A stretch of 64,000 nt of DNA from positions 1 through 64,000 of the forward strand of contig CAJYHN010000001.1 in the NCBI GenBank assembly GCA_913774665.1, in the 5' to 3' direction. This document shows positions 35,042 through 43,566 of the stretch, piece by piece (the stretch's first letter is position 1; every line of letters begins with the position of its first letter). The stretch is from an uncultured Microbacterium sp. Lineage in GTDB: Bacteria > Actinomycetota > Actinomycetes > Actinomycetales > Microbacteriaceae. The notes under the pieces are model-generated. The model was not told the DNA's origin and searched no databases. It was given only the letters and a program-made list of their open reading frames with translations. The position numbers and the translations under genes were made by a program.

Positions 35042-35888
35042 GTTGAGAAGACGCTGCGGCGATGCGGGCGTAGTCGTCGACCGTGAGCTGCTCGCCGCGG
35101 AGGGTCGGGTCGACCCCGGCCGCCTCCAGGCGCGCCGACGCCTCGGCCGCGGTACCGCCCAGAACGCCCGACAACGCCTGACGGAGCATCTTGCGGCGCT
35201 GCTGAAAGGCGGCATCCACGATCTGAAAGGTGCGCAGCCGGTGCTCCTCGGTGCCGCGCGGCTCGGCATCCCGATCGAAACCGACCAGCACGCTGTCGAC
35301 GTTCGGTATGGGCCAGAACACCTGACGCGACACCGTGCCGGCCAGACGCCACGAGCCGTACCAGGCGGCCTTCACGCTCGGGGCGCCGTAGATCTTCGAC
35401 CCGGGAGGGGCGGCGAGCCGCTCCCCCACCTCGGCCTGGACCATGACGACCCCGCGCTGGAGGAACGGGAAGCTCTCGAGGAAGTGCAGGAGGACCGGGA
35501 CCGACACGTTGTACGGCAGGTTCGCGACCAGCACGCTCGGCTCGCCGGGGAGCTCGTCGACGCGCAGGGCATCGGCGTCGATGACCGTCAGGCGGTCGGC
35601 GGGAACGTCGTGCGCGGCCGCCGTGACCGGAAGACGCTCGGCGAGGCGGTGGTCGATCTCGACCGCGACGACCGAGGCACCCGTCTCGAGGATCGCGAGA
35701 GTGAGGGATCCGAGGCCCGGGCCGATCTCGACGACACGATCGGATGCCGTCACCCCAGCCGCCTGAACGATCTTGCGGACCGTGTTGGCGTCGACGACGA
35801 AGTTCTGCCCGAGCTTCTTGGTGGGAGTGACGTCGAGGTCGGCGGCGAGCCGACGGATCTCGGCGGCACCGAGCAGGGAAACGGGCAT
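35031..35888 (-). CDS. rsmA: 16S rRNA dimethyladenosine transferase
   Basis: RsmA (KsgA) dimethylates the two adenosines near the 3' end of 16S rRNA. The 285-residue product has [19 protein letters not shown], the SAM-binding [26 protein letters not shown], and catalytic motif [16 protein letters not shown] with NLPY. The C-terminal helical domain is complete. A TACAGT box six nt before the ATG indicates a leaderless mRNA, divergent from the MFS gene. The rpf-type gene usually found between tatD and rsmA in actinobacteria is not present. Confidence 0.97.
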   Translation of the reverse strand: MPVSLLGAAEIRRLAADLDVTPTKKLGQNFVVDANTVRKIVQAAGVTASDRVVEIGPGLGSLTLAILETGASVVAVEIDHRLAERLPVTAAAHDVPADRLTVIDADALRVDELPGEPSVLVANLPYNVSVPVLLHFLESFPFLQRGVVMVQAEVGERLAAPPGSKIYGAPSVKAAWYGSWRLAGTVSRQVFWPIPNVDSVLVGFDRDAEPRGTEEHRLRTFQIVDAAFQQRRKMLRQALSGVLGGTAAEASARLEAAGVDPTLRGEQLTVDDYARIAAASSQPEE

Positions 35889-35894
35889 TGTTCC

Positions 35895-35900
35895 ACTGTA
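35895..35900 (-). promoter_or_regulatory. -10 box of rsmA, leaderless
   Basis: TACAGT on the minus strand lies 6 nt before the ATG at 35888. Confidence 0.5.
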
Positions 35901-35943
35901 GTCAGCGATCCCGCCAGTACCCGCCGCGCCGGAGGCGCAGGAG

Positions 35944-35949
35944 TAGCGT
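35944..35949 (+). promoter_or_regulatory. -10 box of the sugar-porter gene, leaderless
   Basis: TAGCGT lies 6 nt before the GTG at 35956. It is divergent from the rsmA box 44 bp away. Confidence 0.5.
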
Positions 35950-35955
35950 GATGAG

Positions 35956-37416
35956 GTGAGTCAAACGCAGTCCATCCCCTCGAACGCCTTCACCCTCAGA
36001 AGCCCCTACGGGCGACGAGCCATCGGCCTTTCGGTCGCGGCCGCGGTGGGCGGTTTCCTCTTCGGTTTCGACTCCTCCGTCATCAACGGCGCGGTCGACG
36101 CGGTCGACGGCAACTTCGAGCTGGGACAGGTGCTCACCGGTTTCGTGGTCGCCGTCGCCCTCCTGGGCTGTGCGGTGGGAGCCATCATTGCCGGTGCCCT
36201 CTCGGACCGGTGGGGTCGCTTGAAGGTCATGCTGCTCGGTGCGGTGCTGTTCTTCGTGTCTTCGATCGGAGCGGCGCTCACCTTCAGCGTTCCGGACCTG
36301 ATCCTGTGGCGCGTGATGAGCGGCCTGGGCATCGGCATCGCCTCGGTGGTCGCTCCCGCGTACATCGCCGAGGTCGCACCCCGTCAGATCCGCGGCTCGC
36401 TCGCGTCGCTGCAGCAGTTGGCCATCACGCTCGGTATCTTCGGCGCTCTGCTCTCCGACGCGCTGCTGGCCAACTCGGCCGGCGGTGCGGCGAACCAGCT
36501 CTGGCTGGGCCTCGAGGCCTGGCGCTGGATGTTCCTGGTGGGCGTGATCCCCGCCGCCGTGTACGGCATCCTGTCGTTCACCGTCCCCGAGTCGCCGCGC
36601 TATCTGCTCGCGAAGGGCAAGCGCGACGAGGCGAAGGCCATCTTCGCGCGCCTCGTGCCGCCCGCCGACCTCGACAAGACGATGAACGAGCTGACGAACA
36701 CGATCGAGGCCGACCGCAAGAACAAGAACGTCTCGCTCCGCGGACCCGTGCTGGGCCTGCAGGGGATCGTTTGGACCGGCATCCTGCTGTCGATGTTCCA
36801 GCAGTTCGTCGGCATCAACGTGATCTTCTACTACTCAACGACGCTGTGGAAGGCCGTCGGCTTCGACGAGAGCGACTCTCTGCTGATCTCGGTGATCACC
36901 TCGATCACCAACGTGGTGGTCACGTTCGTCGCGATCTTCCTGGTCGACCGCGTCGGCCGCAAGCCGATCCTCATTACCGGGTCGGCGCTGATGACCCTGT
37001 CGCTGGGGGCCATGGCCCTGTCGTTCGCCTTCGCCACCGGTTCGGGCCAGGACGTCACGCTCCCCGCCCCGTGGGGCAGCGTCGCGCTCGTCGCCGCGAA
37101 CGTGTTCGTCGTCGGCTTCGGAGCCTCGTGGGGCCCGCTGGTGTGGGTGCTGCTGGGCGAGATCTTCCCGAGCCGCATCCGCGGCAAGGCGCTGGGCGTC
37201 GCCGCCGGCGCGCAGTGGATCGCCAACTTCGCCATCACGGTGTCGTTCCCGGCGATGTCGAGCTGGTCGCTCCCGCTCACCTACGGCATGTACGCGCTGT
37301 TCGCGGCCCTGTCGTTCGTCTATGTGCTGCTGCGCATCCCCGAGACCAAGGGCATGGAGCTCGAGCAGACCGAGACGCTGTTCGTGCGCAAGCCGAAGGA
37401 CAAGGCCAAGGCCTGA
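35956..37416 (+). CDS. Sugar porter MFS transporter
   Basis: This 486-residue, 12-helix major facilitator of the sugar:proton symporter family shows [19 protein letters not shown] in TM1 and [10 protein letters not shown] between TM2 and TM3. Other family segments are [41 protein letters not shown] after TM6, [13 protein letters not shown] in TM7, [10 protein letters not shown] in loop 8-9 and [13 protein letters not shown] at the end. The family carries hexoses, pentoses or inositol; which one is not evident. Start is the GTG at 35956, six nt after a TAGCGT box. A strong terminator follows. Confidence 0.94.
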   Translation: MSQTQSIPSNAFTLRSPYGRRAIGLSVAAAVGGFLFGFDSSVINGAVDAVDGNFELGQVLTGFVVAVALLGCAVGAIIAGALSDRWGRLKVMLLGAVLFFVSSIGAALTFSVPDLILWRVMSGLGIGIASVVAPAYIAEVAPRQIRGSLASLQQLAITLGIFGALLSDALLANSAGGAANQLWLGLEAWRWMFLVGVIPAAVYGILSFTVPESPRYLLAKGKRDEAKAIFARLVPPADLDKTMNELTNTIEADRKNKNVSLRGPVLGLQGIVWTGILLSMFQQFVGINVIFYYSTTLWKAVGFDESDSLLISVITSITNVVVTFVAIFLVDRVGRKPILITGSALMTLSLGAMALSFAFATGSGQDVTLPAPWGSVALVAANVFVVGFGASWGPLVWVLLGEIFPSRIRGKALGVAAGAQWIANFAITVSFPAMSSWSLPLTYGMYALFAALSFVYVLLRIPETKGMELEQTETLFVRKPKDKAKA

Positions 37417-37429
37417 TCCCGGATGCCAG

Positions 37430-37459
37430 AAGGCCGGTGCCCCGAGGGGTGCCGGCCTT
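37430..37459 (+). terminator. Intrinsic terminator of the sugar-porter gene
   Basis: A 13-bp stem with two G-T pairs (AAGGCCGGTGCCC and GGGTGCCGGCCTT) and a CGAG tetraloop is followed by TGTCGTT, starting 14 nt after the stop. Confidence 0.8.
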
Positions 37460-37556
37460 TGTCGTTCTCGGGGTGGTCGGCGCGGTCGCCCCTCGGCGAT
37501 GTGCGCGGTCCCGCGGCGGCCGCGGCTCCGCGGGCGGGGGCACGGGAGCCGCCCGA

Positions 37557-38340
37557 CACAACCTCAGCGATCCGCACAACCTCAGCGGCAACGGCACAAC
37601 CTCAGCGATCCGCGCAACCTCCGCGATCCGCACAAGCTCAGCGGCATCCGCGGCCTGAGATCTGAGAAACCGCAAATCACTGAGATTGCGCGAGCAGCCC
37701 CGGGCGTCGCGACACAACCTCAGCGATCCGCACAACCTCAGCGATTCGCACAAGCTCAGCGGCATCCGCGGCCTGCGGCCTGGGAAACCGCGAATCACTG
37801 AGACTGCGCGAGCAGCCCTCGGGCGACACGGCACAACCTCAGCGATCCGCGCAACCTCCGCGATCCGCACAGGCTCAGCGGCATCCGCGGCCTGAGATCT
37901 AAGAAACCGCAAATCACTGAGATTGCGCGAGCAGCCCCGGGCGACGCGACACAACCTCAGCAATCCGCACAACCTCAGCGATTCGCACAAGCTCAGCGAT
38001 TCGCGCAACCTCAGTGGCATCCGCGACCAACTGCCTGACAAACCGCGAATCACTGAGACTGCGCAAGCAGCCCCAGGGCGACGCGACACAACCTCCGCGA
38101 TTCGCAGAACCTCAGCAGCATCCGCCGCCTGCGGCCTGAGGATCCGCGAATCACTGAGACTGCGCAAGCAGCCTGCGCACGGAACGGCACAACCTCACCG
38201 GCAACCGCGGCCCCCAGCCTGACAAACCGCGAATCACTGAGATTGCGCGAGCAGCCCCAGGGCGACACGACACCACCTCAGCGATCCGCACAACCTCAGC
38301 GATCCGCACAACCTCACCGACATCCGCGGCCATCCGGCTG
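37557..38340. repeat. Degenerate tandem repeat array, about 6.5 units
   Basis: Units begin with CACAACCTC at 37557, 37713, 37832, 37950, 38087, 38188 and (variant) 38271; they are about 156, 119, 118, 137, 101 and 83 bp, plus a partial last unit. Each unit starts with one to five copies of an 18-bp submotif (CACAACCTCAGCGATCCG and variants). All six complete units end with a conserved core containing CCGCGAATCACTGAGATTGC, then GCGAGCAGCC. Variation in unit length comes mostly from submotif copy number. The array fills the gap between the convergent sugar-porter and tatD genes. Reading frames pass through it but only encode repetitive peptides. No spacers separate the units, so it is not CRISPR. 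Function is unknown. Confidence 0.9.
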
Positions 38341-38372
38341 AGGACGCGCGGATGGCGGAGGATACGCCCGCG

Positions 38373-39377
38373 TCAGTTCTCGAACGCGCCGTAGACCTCG
38401 AGCGTGTTGGCGGCGACCTGGGCGGCGAGCTCGTCGGCATCCATCGACAGTTCGGCCGCGAGGAAGCGCAGCGTCACCGGAATCAGGTAAGGCGCGTTGG
38501 GGCGGCCGCGGTACGGCACGGGCGTCAGGAACGGGGCATCGGTCTCGACCAGGATGCGGTCGAGGGGCGTCACCGCCAGCGCATCGCGCAGGTTCTGCGC
38601 GTTCTTGAACGTGACATTTCCGGCGAAGGAGAGATAGTAGCCGCGGTCGGCGGCGATGCGCGCCATGTCGGCGTCGCCCGAGAAGCAGTGGAAGACCGTC
38701 TTGTCGGGGGCGCCGACACGCTCGAGCGTCTCGAGCACGGCGTCGTGGGCGTCGCGGTCGTGGATCTGCATCGCGATCCCGTGCTTCTTCGCCAGGGCGA
38801 TGTGCGCCTCGAACGAGCGCATCTGAGCCGGGATGCCGTCGGCCTCGGTGCGGAAGAAGTCGAGCCCCGTCTCACCGATGGCCCGCACCCGCGGCTCGGC
38901 GGCGAGTTCGTCGATGACGGCGATCGCGGCATCCAATTCCCCGGTCTGTTCGTACGCGGGCGCCTCGTTGGGGTGGATCGCCACTGCCGCGAGAACACGC
39001 GGATGGGAGCGTGCGGCCCACGCCGACCACCGCGAGGAGTCGACGTCGCCGCCCGCCTGCACGACCCCGCGCACGCCGACCGCGAGGGCGCGTTCGAGCT
39101 GCTCGTCCAATGAGAGGCCGGTCTCGCCGTCTTCGATCTCGAGGTGCGTGTGATTGTCGTAGACCGGGATGCCGAGGGGCTCGGGCGCCGGCGGATAGCT
39201 GACGTCGCGACGCCCGTCGACCGACCGCTCGCGCACGTACGTGCTCGGGTCGCCGTCACCGATCGTGTCGCGGGGGCGCTCGACCGGGGTCGAGCCGGGG
39301 GCGGCGGCCGCGGCAGAAGACCCTTCGACAGGCTCGGGGAGCGCCGCCGACGACGACGTGGAAGGCACCCGCGTCAC
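38373..39377 (-). CDS. tatD: TatD-family metal-dependent DNase
   Basis: This 334-residue hydrolase has an amidohydrolase-fold barrel starting at VYDNHTHLEIEDGE (about residue 72). Metal ligands are seen in AAVAIHPNEAPAY, RAIGETGLDFFR, AMQIHDRDAHDA, VFHCFSGD and LVETDAPFLTP. TatD enzymes have 3'-exonuclease activity on DNA. The first ~68 residues are an unusual low-complexity extension. It includes ALPEPVEG, encoded by a short interspersed repeat at 39321-39341. The GTG start overlaps the metG stop, so translation is coupled with metG. Confidence 0.93.
   Translation of the reverse strand: MTRVPSTSSSAALPEPVEGSSAAAAAPGSTPVERPRDTIGDGDPSTYVRERSVDGRRDVSYPPAPEPLGIPVYDNHTHLEIEDGETGLSLDEQLERALAVGVRGVVQAGGDVDSSRWSAWAARSHPRVLAAVAIHPNEAPAYEQTGELDAAIAVIDELAAEPRVRAIGETGLDFFRTEADGIPAQMRSFEAHIALAKKHGIAMQIHDRDAHDAVLETLERVGAPDKTVFHCFSGDADMARIAADRGYYLSFAGNVTFKNAQNLRDALAVTPLDRILVETDAPFLTPVPYRGRPNAPYLIPVTLRFLAAELSMDADELAAQVAANTLEVYGAFEN
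39321..39341. repeat. Short interspersed palindrome-like repeat inside tatD
   Basis: The 21-bp segment starts CCCTTCGACAGGCTCGGGG. It closely resembles a repeat I recall as widespread in Microbacteriaceae genomes, with the form CCCTTCGACAGGCTCAGGG. Here it is translated in frame as part of the tatD extension. Confidence 0.5.
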
Positions 39378-40948
39378 GCCTGCTCGACGCGCGGGAAGAG
39401 CGGGGTGAGCGGCGTGACCGTGGCCCCCGCCGGCAGCAGGCCCCAGGCGCCCGCCTCGCGAATCGGCTGTGACACGAGAGCGCCGAGACCGTCAGCTGCG
39501 CCCAGCGCGACCCACAGCTTCGACGTCGACTCGGGCATCACCGGTGACAGCAGCACCGCGAGGGCGCGCAGGCCCTCGGCCGCGGTGTAGAGCACCGTGC
39601 CCAGACGCTCGCGCGTCGACTCGTCCTTCGCCAGGGCCCAGGGCTCGTTCTCGGTGATGTACCCGTTCAGCGCGTCGACGATCGTCCAGATCGCAGCGAT
39701 CGCCTCGTCGGTGCGGAAGCGTTCGATGGCGGCGTCGGCGGTGGTCGCGGCATCCGCCACGATCTTCTGGATGATCAGATCGCCCTCGCTGTACGCGGCC
39801 GGGGCCGGCACGACGCCCTCGAAGTACTTCGAGATCATCGCAACCGTGCGCGAGGCCAGGTTGCCGAAGCCGTTGGCGAGCTCGGCCTGGTAGCGGGCCG
39901 ACAGGTCTTCCCACGAGAACGAGCCGTCTTGACCGAACGCGATCGCCGAGAGGAAGTAGAACCGGTAGGCGTCGGACCCGAAGACGTCGGTGATCTCGGT
40001 GGGAGCGATGCCGGTGAGCTTCGACTTCGACATCTTCTCGCCGCCGACCAGCAGCCACCCGTGTGCGAAGACGCCGCGTGGCACGTCGAGGCCCGCGGCC
40101 ATCAGCATGGCCGGCCAGATCACGGCGTGGAAGCGCAGGATGTCTTTGCCGACCACGTGGAACGCCGGCCAGCGACGCTCGAACTCGGCGGGGTCGGTGC
40201 CGTAGCCCACGGCCGTGGCGTAGTTGAGCAGCGCGTCGACCCATACGTAGATGACGTGCGAGGGATCCCACGGGACCGTGATGCCCCAGTCGAACGCCGA
40301 ACGCGAGATCGACAGGTCTTTCAGACCGCTGCGCACGAACGACACGACTTCGTTGCGCGCCGACTCGGGGCGCACGAAGTCGGGCTCGGTCTTGTAGAGC
40401 TCGAGAAGGCGGTCCTGGAACTCGCTCAACTTGAAGAAGTAGTTCTTCTCTTGCAGCAGTTCGAGGGGCTTGGAGTGGATCGCGCAGACCTTGAGGCCCT
40501 CGAAGGGACCGGTGCCGTCGACGATCTCGGCCTCGGGCTTGAACTCCTCGCAGCCGACGCAGTACAGCGCCTCGTATTCGCCCGCGTAGATGTAGCCGCG
40601 GTCGAACAGCGCCTTGACGAACTCTTGAACGCGCTCCTCGTGACGGGGCTGCGTGGTGCGGATGAAGTCGTCGTTGGCCACGTCGAGGGTCTCGAGCAGC
40701 GGGAACCACGACTCGGTGACGAGCTTGTCGACCCACTCCTGCGGGGTGACGCCGTTGGCGGCGGCCGCACGGAGCATCTTCTGCCCGTGCTCGTCGGTGC
40801 CGGTCAGCATCCAGGTGTCATCCCCCGCCTGGCGATGCCAGCGGGCGAGCGTGTCGACGGCGACGGTCGTGTACCCGTGCCCGATGTGGGGCAGATCGCT
40901 GGGGTAGTAGATCGGCGTCGTGATGTAGAAGGATCGGCCGGAAGTCAC
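39374..40948 (-). CDS. metG: Methionyl-tRNA synthetase
   Basis: MetG charges tRNA-Met. This 524-residue class I synthetase has the signature HIGHGYTTVAVD near residue 21, a zinc-knuckle region with single pairs of Cys (YCVGCEEF ... KVCAIH), GGEKMSKSKLTG near residue 303, and the anticodon-binding helical domain. It lacks the C-terminal tRNA-binding dimerisation domain, as is usual for short actinobacterial forms. The start is a GTG six nt after a TAGAAT box, hence leaderless. tatD follows with an overlapping start. Confidence 0.97.
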   Translation of the reverse strand: MTSGRSFYITTPIYYPSDLPHIGHGYTTVAVDTLARWHRQAGDDTWMLTGTDEHGQKMLRAAAANGVTPQEWVDKLVTESWFPLLETLDVANDDFIRTTQPRHEERVQEFVKALFDRGYIYAGEYEALYCVGCEEFKPEAEIVDGTGPFEGLKVCAIHSKPLELLQEKNYFFKLSEFQDRLLELYKTEPDFVRPESARNEVVSFVRSGLKDLSISRSAFDWGITVPWDPSHVIYVWVDALLNYATAVGYGTDPAEFERRWPAFHVVGKDILRFHAVIWPAMLMAAGLDVPRGVFAHGWLLVGGEKMSKSKLTGIAPTEITDVFGSDAYRFYFLSAIAFGQDGSFSWEDLSARYQAELANGFGNLASRTVAMISKYFEGVVPAPAAYSEGDLIIQKIVADAATTADAAIERFRTDEAIAAIWTIVDALNGYITENEPWALAKDESTRERLGTVLYTAAEGLRALAVLLSPVMPESTSKLWVALGAADGLGALVSQPIREAGAWGLLPAGATVTPLTPLFPRVEQA

Positions 40949-40954
40949 TTGGAG

Positions 40955-40960
40955 ATTCTA
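40955..40960 (-). promoter_or_regulatory. -10 box of metG, leaderless
   Basis: TAGAAT on the minus strand lies 6 nt before the GTG at 40948, which rules out a leader riboswitch or T-box for this promoter. Confidence 0.5.
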
Positions 40961-41024
40961 CGGGGAGCCTCCGACACTCCCGCCGCGTGTGTCGTCCCCG
41001 CGCCCCGGCCCTGCGCGCCGCCCC

Positions 41025-41093
41025 CGCGCGTGAGGGGTCAAGATGTGTCGCCTCGACGGCCACGAGGCGACAGAGATCGACCCCTCACGCGCG
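41025..41093. repeat. Nested double palindrome between rsmI and metG
   Basis: A perfect 15-bp outer stem (CGCGCGTGAGGGGTC, 41025-41039, with 41079-41093) is separated by 6-nt internal loops from a perfect 10-bp inner stem (TGTCGCCTCG with CGAGGCGACA) and a 7-nt loop; total 69 nt. It starts 58 nt after the rsmI stop, so it may also serve as a 3'-end structure, although no T-run follows. Confidence 0.85.
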
Positions 41094-41150
41094 CGAACGC
41101 GCGCGAACGCCCGGATAGCCGCGGAGAAGTGCGCGAGCAGCGCGCGCGGC

Positions 41151-41969
41151 TCAGCGCTTGACGGCCAGCGCCGCCTGATAGAGCTCACGGGACGAATGCC
41201 CCGTCTGCGACGCCACCTCGGCGGCGGCCTCCTTGAGCCGCGCGCCGTCGCGCACGAGCTCGAGCACCTGGGTCACGGCATCCGGGAACGCGACCTCGCG
41301 CGCTGAGGCGCCGCCGACGACGATCGCGATCTCACCACGCACGCCCCCGGCCGCCCACGCGGCGAGCTCGGCCAGGGTGCCGCGCTTGACCTCTTCGTAG
41401 AGCTTCGTGAGCTCGCGGCAGACCGCTGCCGGCCGATCGGCGCCGAAGGCGCTCGCGAGGTCTTCGAGAGTGGATGCCAGCCGCGACGGCGACTCGAAGA
41501 ACACGAGGGTCCGCTCCTCCGACGCCAGCTGCGCGAAGGCCTTGCGGCGCTCCCCCGGCTTGCGGCGTGGGAACCCCTCGAAGGCGAAGCGGTCGGTGGG
41601 CAGGCCCGCGACGGCCAGCGCCGTCACGACCGCGCTCGGCCCGGGTATCGCGGTGACCGTGACGCCCGCGGCGGCCGCAGCGGCGACGAGTCCGAAGCCG
41701 GGGTCGCTGACGGTGGGCATTCCCGCGTCACTCAGCACGAGCAGGTCGTCTTCGCGCGCGAGTTCGACGAGCTCGGCCGCGCGCTCTTTCTCGTTGTGGT
41801 CGTGCAAGGCGATCAGGCGCGGGCGGTTCTCGACCCCCAGGCCCGCGAGCAGGCGCTGCGTCGTGCGGGTGTCTTCTGCCGCGACGACCGCGGCGTTCTC
41901 GAGCGCTTCGACCAGGCGGCGCGACGCATCGCCCAGGTTGCCGATGGGAGTCGCCGCGAGGATGATCAC
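41151..41969 (-). CDS. rsmI: 16S rRNA (cytidine(1402)-2'-O)-methyltransferase
   Basis: RsmI methylates the ribose of C1402 in 16S rRNA. The 272-residue product starts IILAATPIGNLGDASRRLVEAL and continues with AEDTRTTQRLL, LSDAGMPTVSDPGF, AIPGPSAVVTALAVAGLPTDRFAFEGFPRRK, and RGTLAELAAWA before a short C-terminal helical domain, all typical of the family. The GTG start is preceded at 6 nt by TAAGGT. That box overlaps by two bases the divergent -10 box of the mannosyltransferase gene. Confidence 0.96.
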   Translation of the reverse strand: MIILAATPIGNLGDASRRLVEALENAAVVAAEDTRTTQRLLAGLGVENRPRLIALHDHNEKERAAELVELAREDDLLVLSDAGMPTVSDPGFGLVAAAAAAGVTVTAIPGPSAVVTALAVAGLPTDRFAFEGFPRRKPGERRKAFAQLASEERTLVFFESPSRLASTLEDLASAFGADRPAAVCRELTKLYEEVKRGTLAELAAWAAGGVRGEIAIVVGGASAREVAFPDAVTQVLELVRDGARLKEAAAEVASQTGHSSRELYQAALAVKR

Positions 41970-41975
41970 CGTTCC

Positions 41976-41981
41976 ACCTTA
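41976..41981 (-). promoter_or_regulatory. -10 box of rsmI, leaderless
   Basis: TAAGGT on the minus strand, 6 nt before the GTG at 41969. Bases 41980-41981 are shared with the pmt -10 box on the other strand. Confidence 0.5.
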
Positions 41982-41985
41982 GGCT
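41980..41985 (+). promoter_or_regulatory. -10 box of the pmt gene, leaderless
   Basis: TAGGCT, 7 nt before the GTG at 41993, overlapping the rsmI -10 box by two bases. Confidence 0.5.
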
Positions 41986-41992
41986 GGGGGCC

Positions 41993-43564
41993 GTGACCAC
42001 CGCCGTCCCTCCGCTGCTCCCCACGGTCGAGCAGACGCGCATCGACCGGTGGCGCGATGCCCTGATCGCGAGCCCCCGCGGATACCGCCTGTGGCGCTGG
42101 CTCGCTCCCCTGCTCGTCACCGCCGTCGCGGCGGTCCTGCGCCTGATCGACCTCGGCAACCCGCACACGCTGGTGTTCGACGAGACCTACTACGTGAAGG
42201 ACTCGTGGAGTCAGTGGGTGCTCGGGTACCCCTCGACCTGGCCTGACGGCGCCGACGCCAGCTTCGCCGCGGGTGACACCGACGTCTTCACCGGCATCGG
42301 CAGCTACGTCGTGCACCCCCCGCTCGGTCGCATCCTGATCGGCGCGGGCATGGCACTGCTGGGGCCGGACTCCGCGACCGGCTGGCGCATCTCGGCCGCG
42401 ATCTTCGGCACCGCAACCGTGCTGCTGGTCTACCTGCTCGCGCGCACCCTCACCCGCTCGATTCCGTTCGCGACCGTGGCATCCGGTCTCATCGCGATCG
42501 ACGGCCTCGGCATCGTCCTGAGCCGCATCTCGTTGCTCGACATCTTCTTGACGTTCTTCGTCGTGCTGACCTTCTGGTTCGTCGCACTCGATCACCGCCG
42601 CAGCACCGACCGCTTGCTCACCGCGATCGCGGCCCTCCCGGGGGAACGGCACACCTGGGGGCCCGTCCTGTGGAACCGTCCGTGGTTGATCGCCGCGGGT
42701 GCCGCTGCCGGAGCCGCCACCGCCGTGAAGTGGTCGGGGCTGTACGTGCTGGCCGCCGTCGGCCTGTACGCCGTCATCACCGACGCGCTCGCCCGTCGCC
42801 GCGCGGGGGTCGATCAATGGCCGATGGATGCCGTGCGCCAGGGCCTCGCGTCGTTCGTGCTGCTCGTACCGGTCGCGGTCGTCGTCTACGTGGCGAGCTG
42901 GTCGAGCTGGCTGTTCACGAACGGCGGGTGGATGCGCGGCACCCCGGTCGCCGCAACGGGCATCTGGGGCTGGGTCCCCGAGCCGCTGAGACAGCTGTGG
43001 GCGTACCACCAGGAGATGTACAACTTCCACGTCGGTCTCGTCACCCCGCACAGCTACGCGAGCCCCGCCTGGCAGTGGCCGCTGCTCATCCGTCCCACCT
43101 CGATGTACTGGCACCAGGATCAGGTCGGGGTCAACGGGTGCGCCCTGCCGACGGGGTGCACCGAGGCCATCTCGAGCATCGCGAACCCGATCATCTGGTG
43201 GGCCGGGGTCGCGGCATCCCTCTATCTGCTCGTCCGATTCGTCGTCGTCCGCGACGGGCGCTATGCGCTTGTGCTGACGGGCCTTGCCGCCACCTACGTG
43301 CCGTGGTTGCTGTACCCCGAGCGCACGATTTTCCAGTTCTATACGATCGCGATGCTGCCGTTCCTGGTGCTCGCCCTCGCTTTCGCGCTGCGCGATGTCG
43401 CGCGGGGAGTGAAGGGCGCCTCGCGACTGAGCGGCCAGGTCGTCGTGCTGGCGTTCCTCGTGCTCTGCGTCGGGGTGTCGGCGTTCTGGTACCCCGTGTG
43501 GGCGGGCCTGCCGGTGCCGTACGAGTTCTGGCGGCTGCACAACTGGTTGCCCACCTGGATCTGA
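41993..43564 (+). CDS. Protein O-mannosyltransferase (GT39/PMT family)
   Basis: This 523-residue, multi-helix membrane enzyme transfers mannose from polyprenyl-phosphate-mannose to Ser/Thr of exported proteins. Key features are LVFDETYYVKDSW in the first extracytoplasmic loop with the catalytic-type Asp-Glu pair, VVHPPLGRILIGAG, GWRISAAIFGTATVLLVYLLAR, LSRISLLDIFLTFF and WSGLYVLAAVGLYA. RPTSMYWHQDQ follows in the C-terminal lumenal-like loop. This matches the family of Mycobacterium PMT. The pair rsmI/pmt in divergent orientation is conserved in actinobacteria. A small ATPase gene follows 2 bp after the stop. Confidence 0.95.
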   Translation: MTTAVPPLLPTVEQTRIDRWRDALIASPRGYRLWRWLAPLLVTAVAAVLRLIDLGNPHTLVFDETYYVKDSWSQWVLGYPSTWPDGADASFAAGDTDVFTGIGSYVVHPPLGRILIGAGMALLGPDSATGWRISAAIFGTATVLLVYLLARTLTRSIPFATVASGLIAIDGLGIVLSRISLLDIFLTFFVVLTFWFVALDHRRSTDRLLTAIAALPGERHTWGPVLWNRPWLIAAGAAAGAATAVKWSGLYVLAAVGLYAVITDALARRRAGVDQWPMDAVRQGLASFVLLVPVAVVVYVASWSSWLFTNGGWMRGTPVAATGIWGWVPEPLRQLWAYHQEMYNFHVGLVTPHSYASPAWQWPLLIRPTSMYWHQDQVGVNGCALPTGCTEAISSIANPIIWWAGVAASLYLLVRFVVVRDGRYALVLTGLAATYVPWLLYPERTIFQFYTIAMLPFLVLALAFALRDVARGVKGASRLSGQVVVLAFLVLCVGVSAFWYPVWAGLPVPYEFWRLHNWLPTWI

Positions 43565-43566
43565 CC

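Noticed and set aside
37277-38167. Open frames running through the repeat array (for example 296 codons on the minus strand)
   Set aside because: They encode only repeats such as RIAEV and LCESLR, exist in several frames at once and enter the sugar-porter gene antisense; openness follows from the repeat lengths.
37557-38340. CRISPR array
   Set aside because: Units are contiguous and variable in length with internal submotifs, there are no unique spacers, and no cas genes are nearby.
40949-41150. T-box or SAM riboswitch upstream of metG
   Set aside because: The metG -10 box is 6 nt from its GTG start, leaving no leader, and the structured element lies upstream of the promoter.
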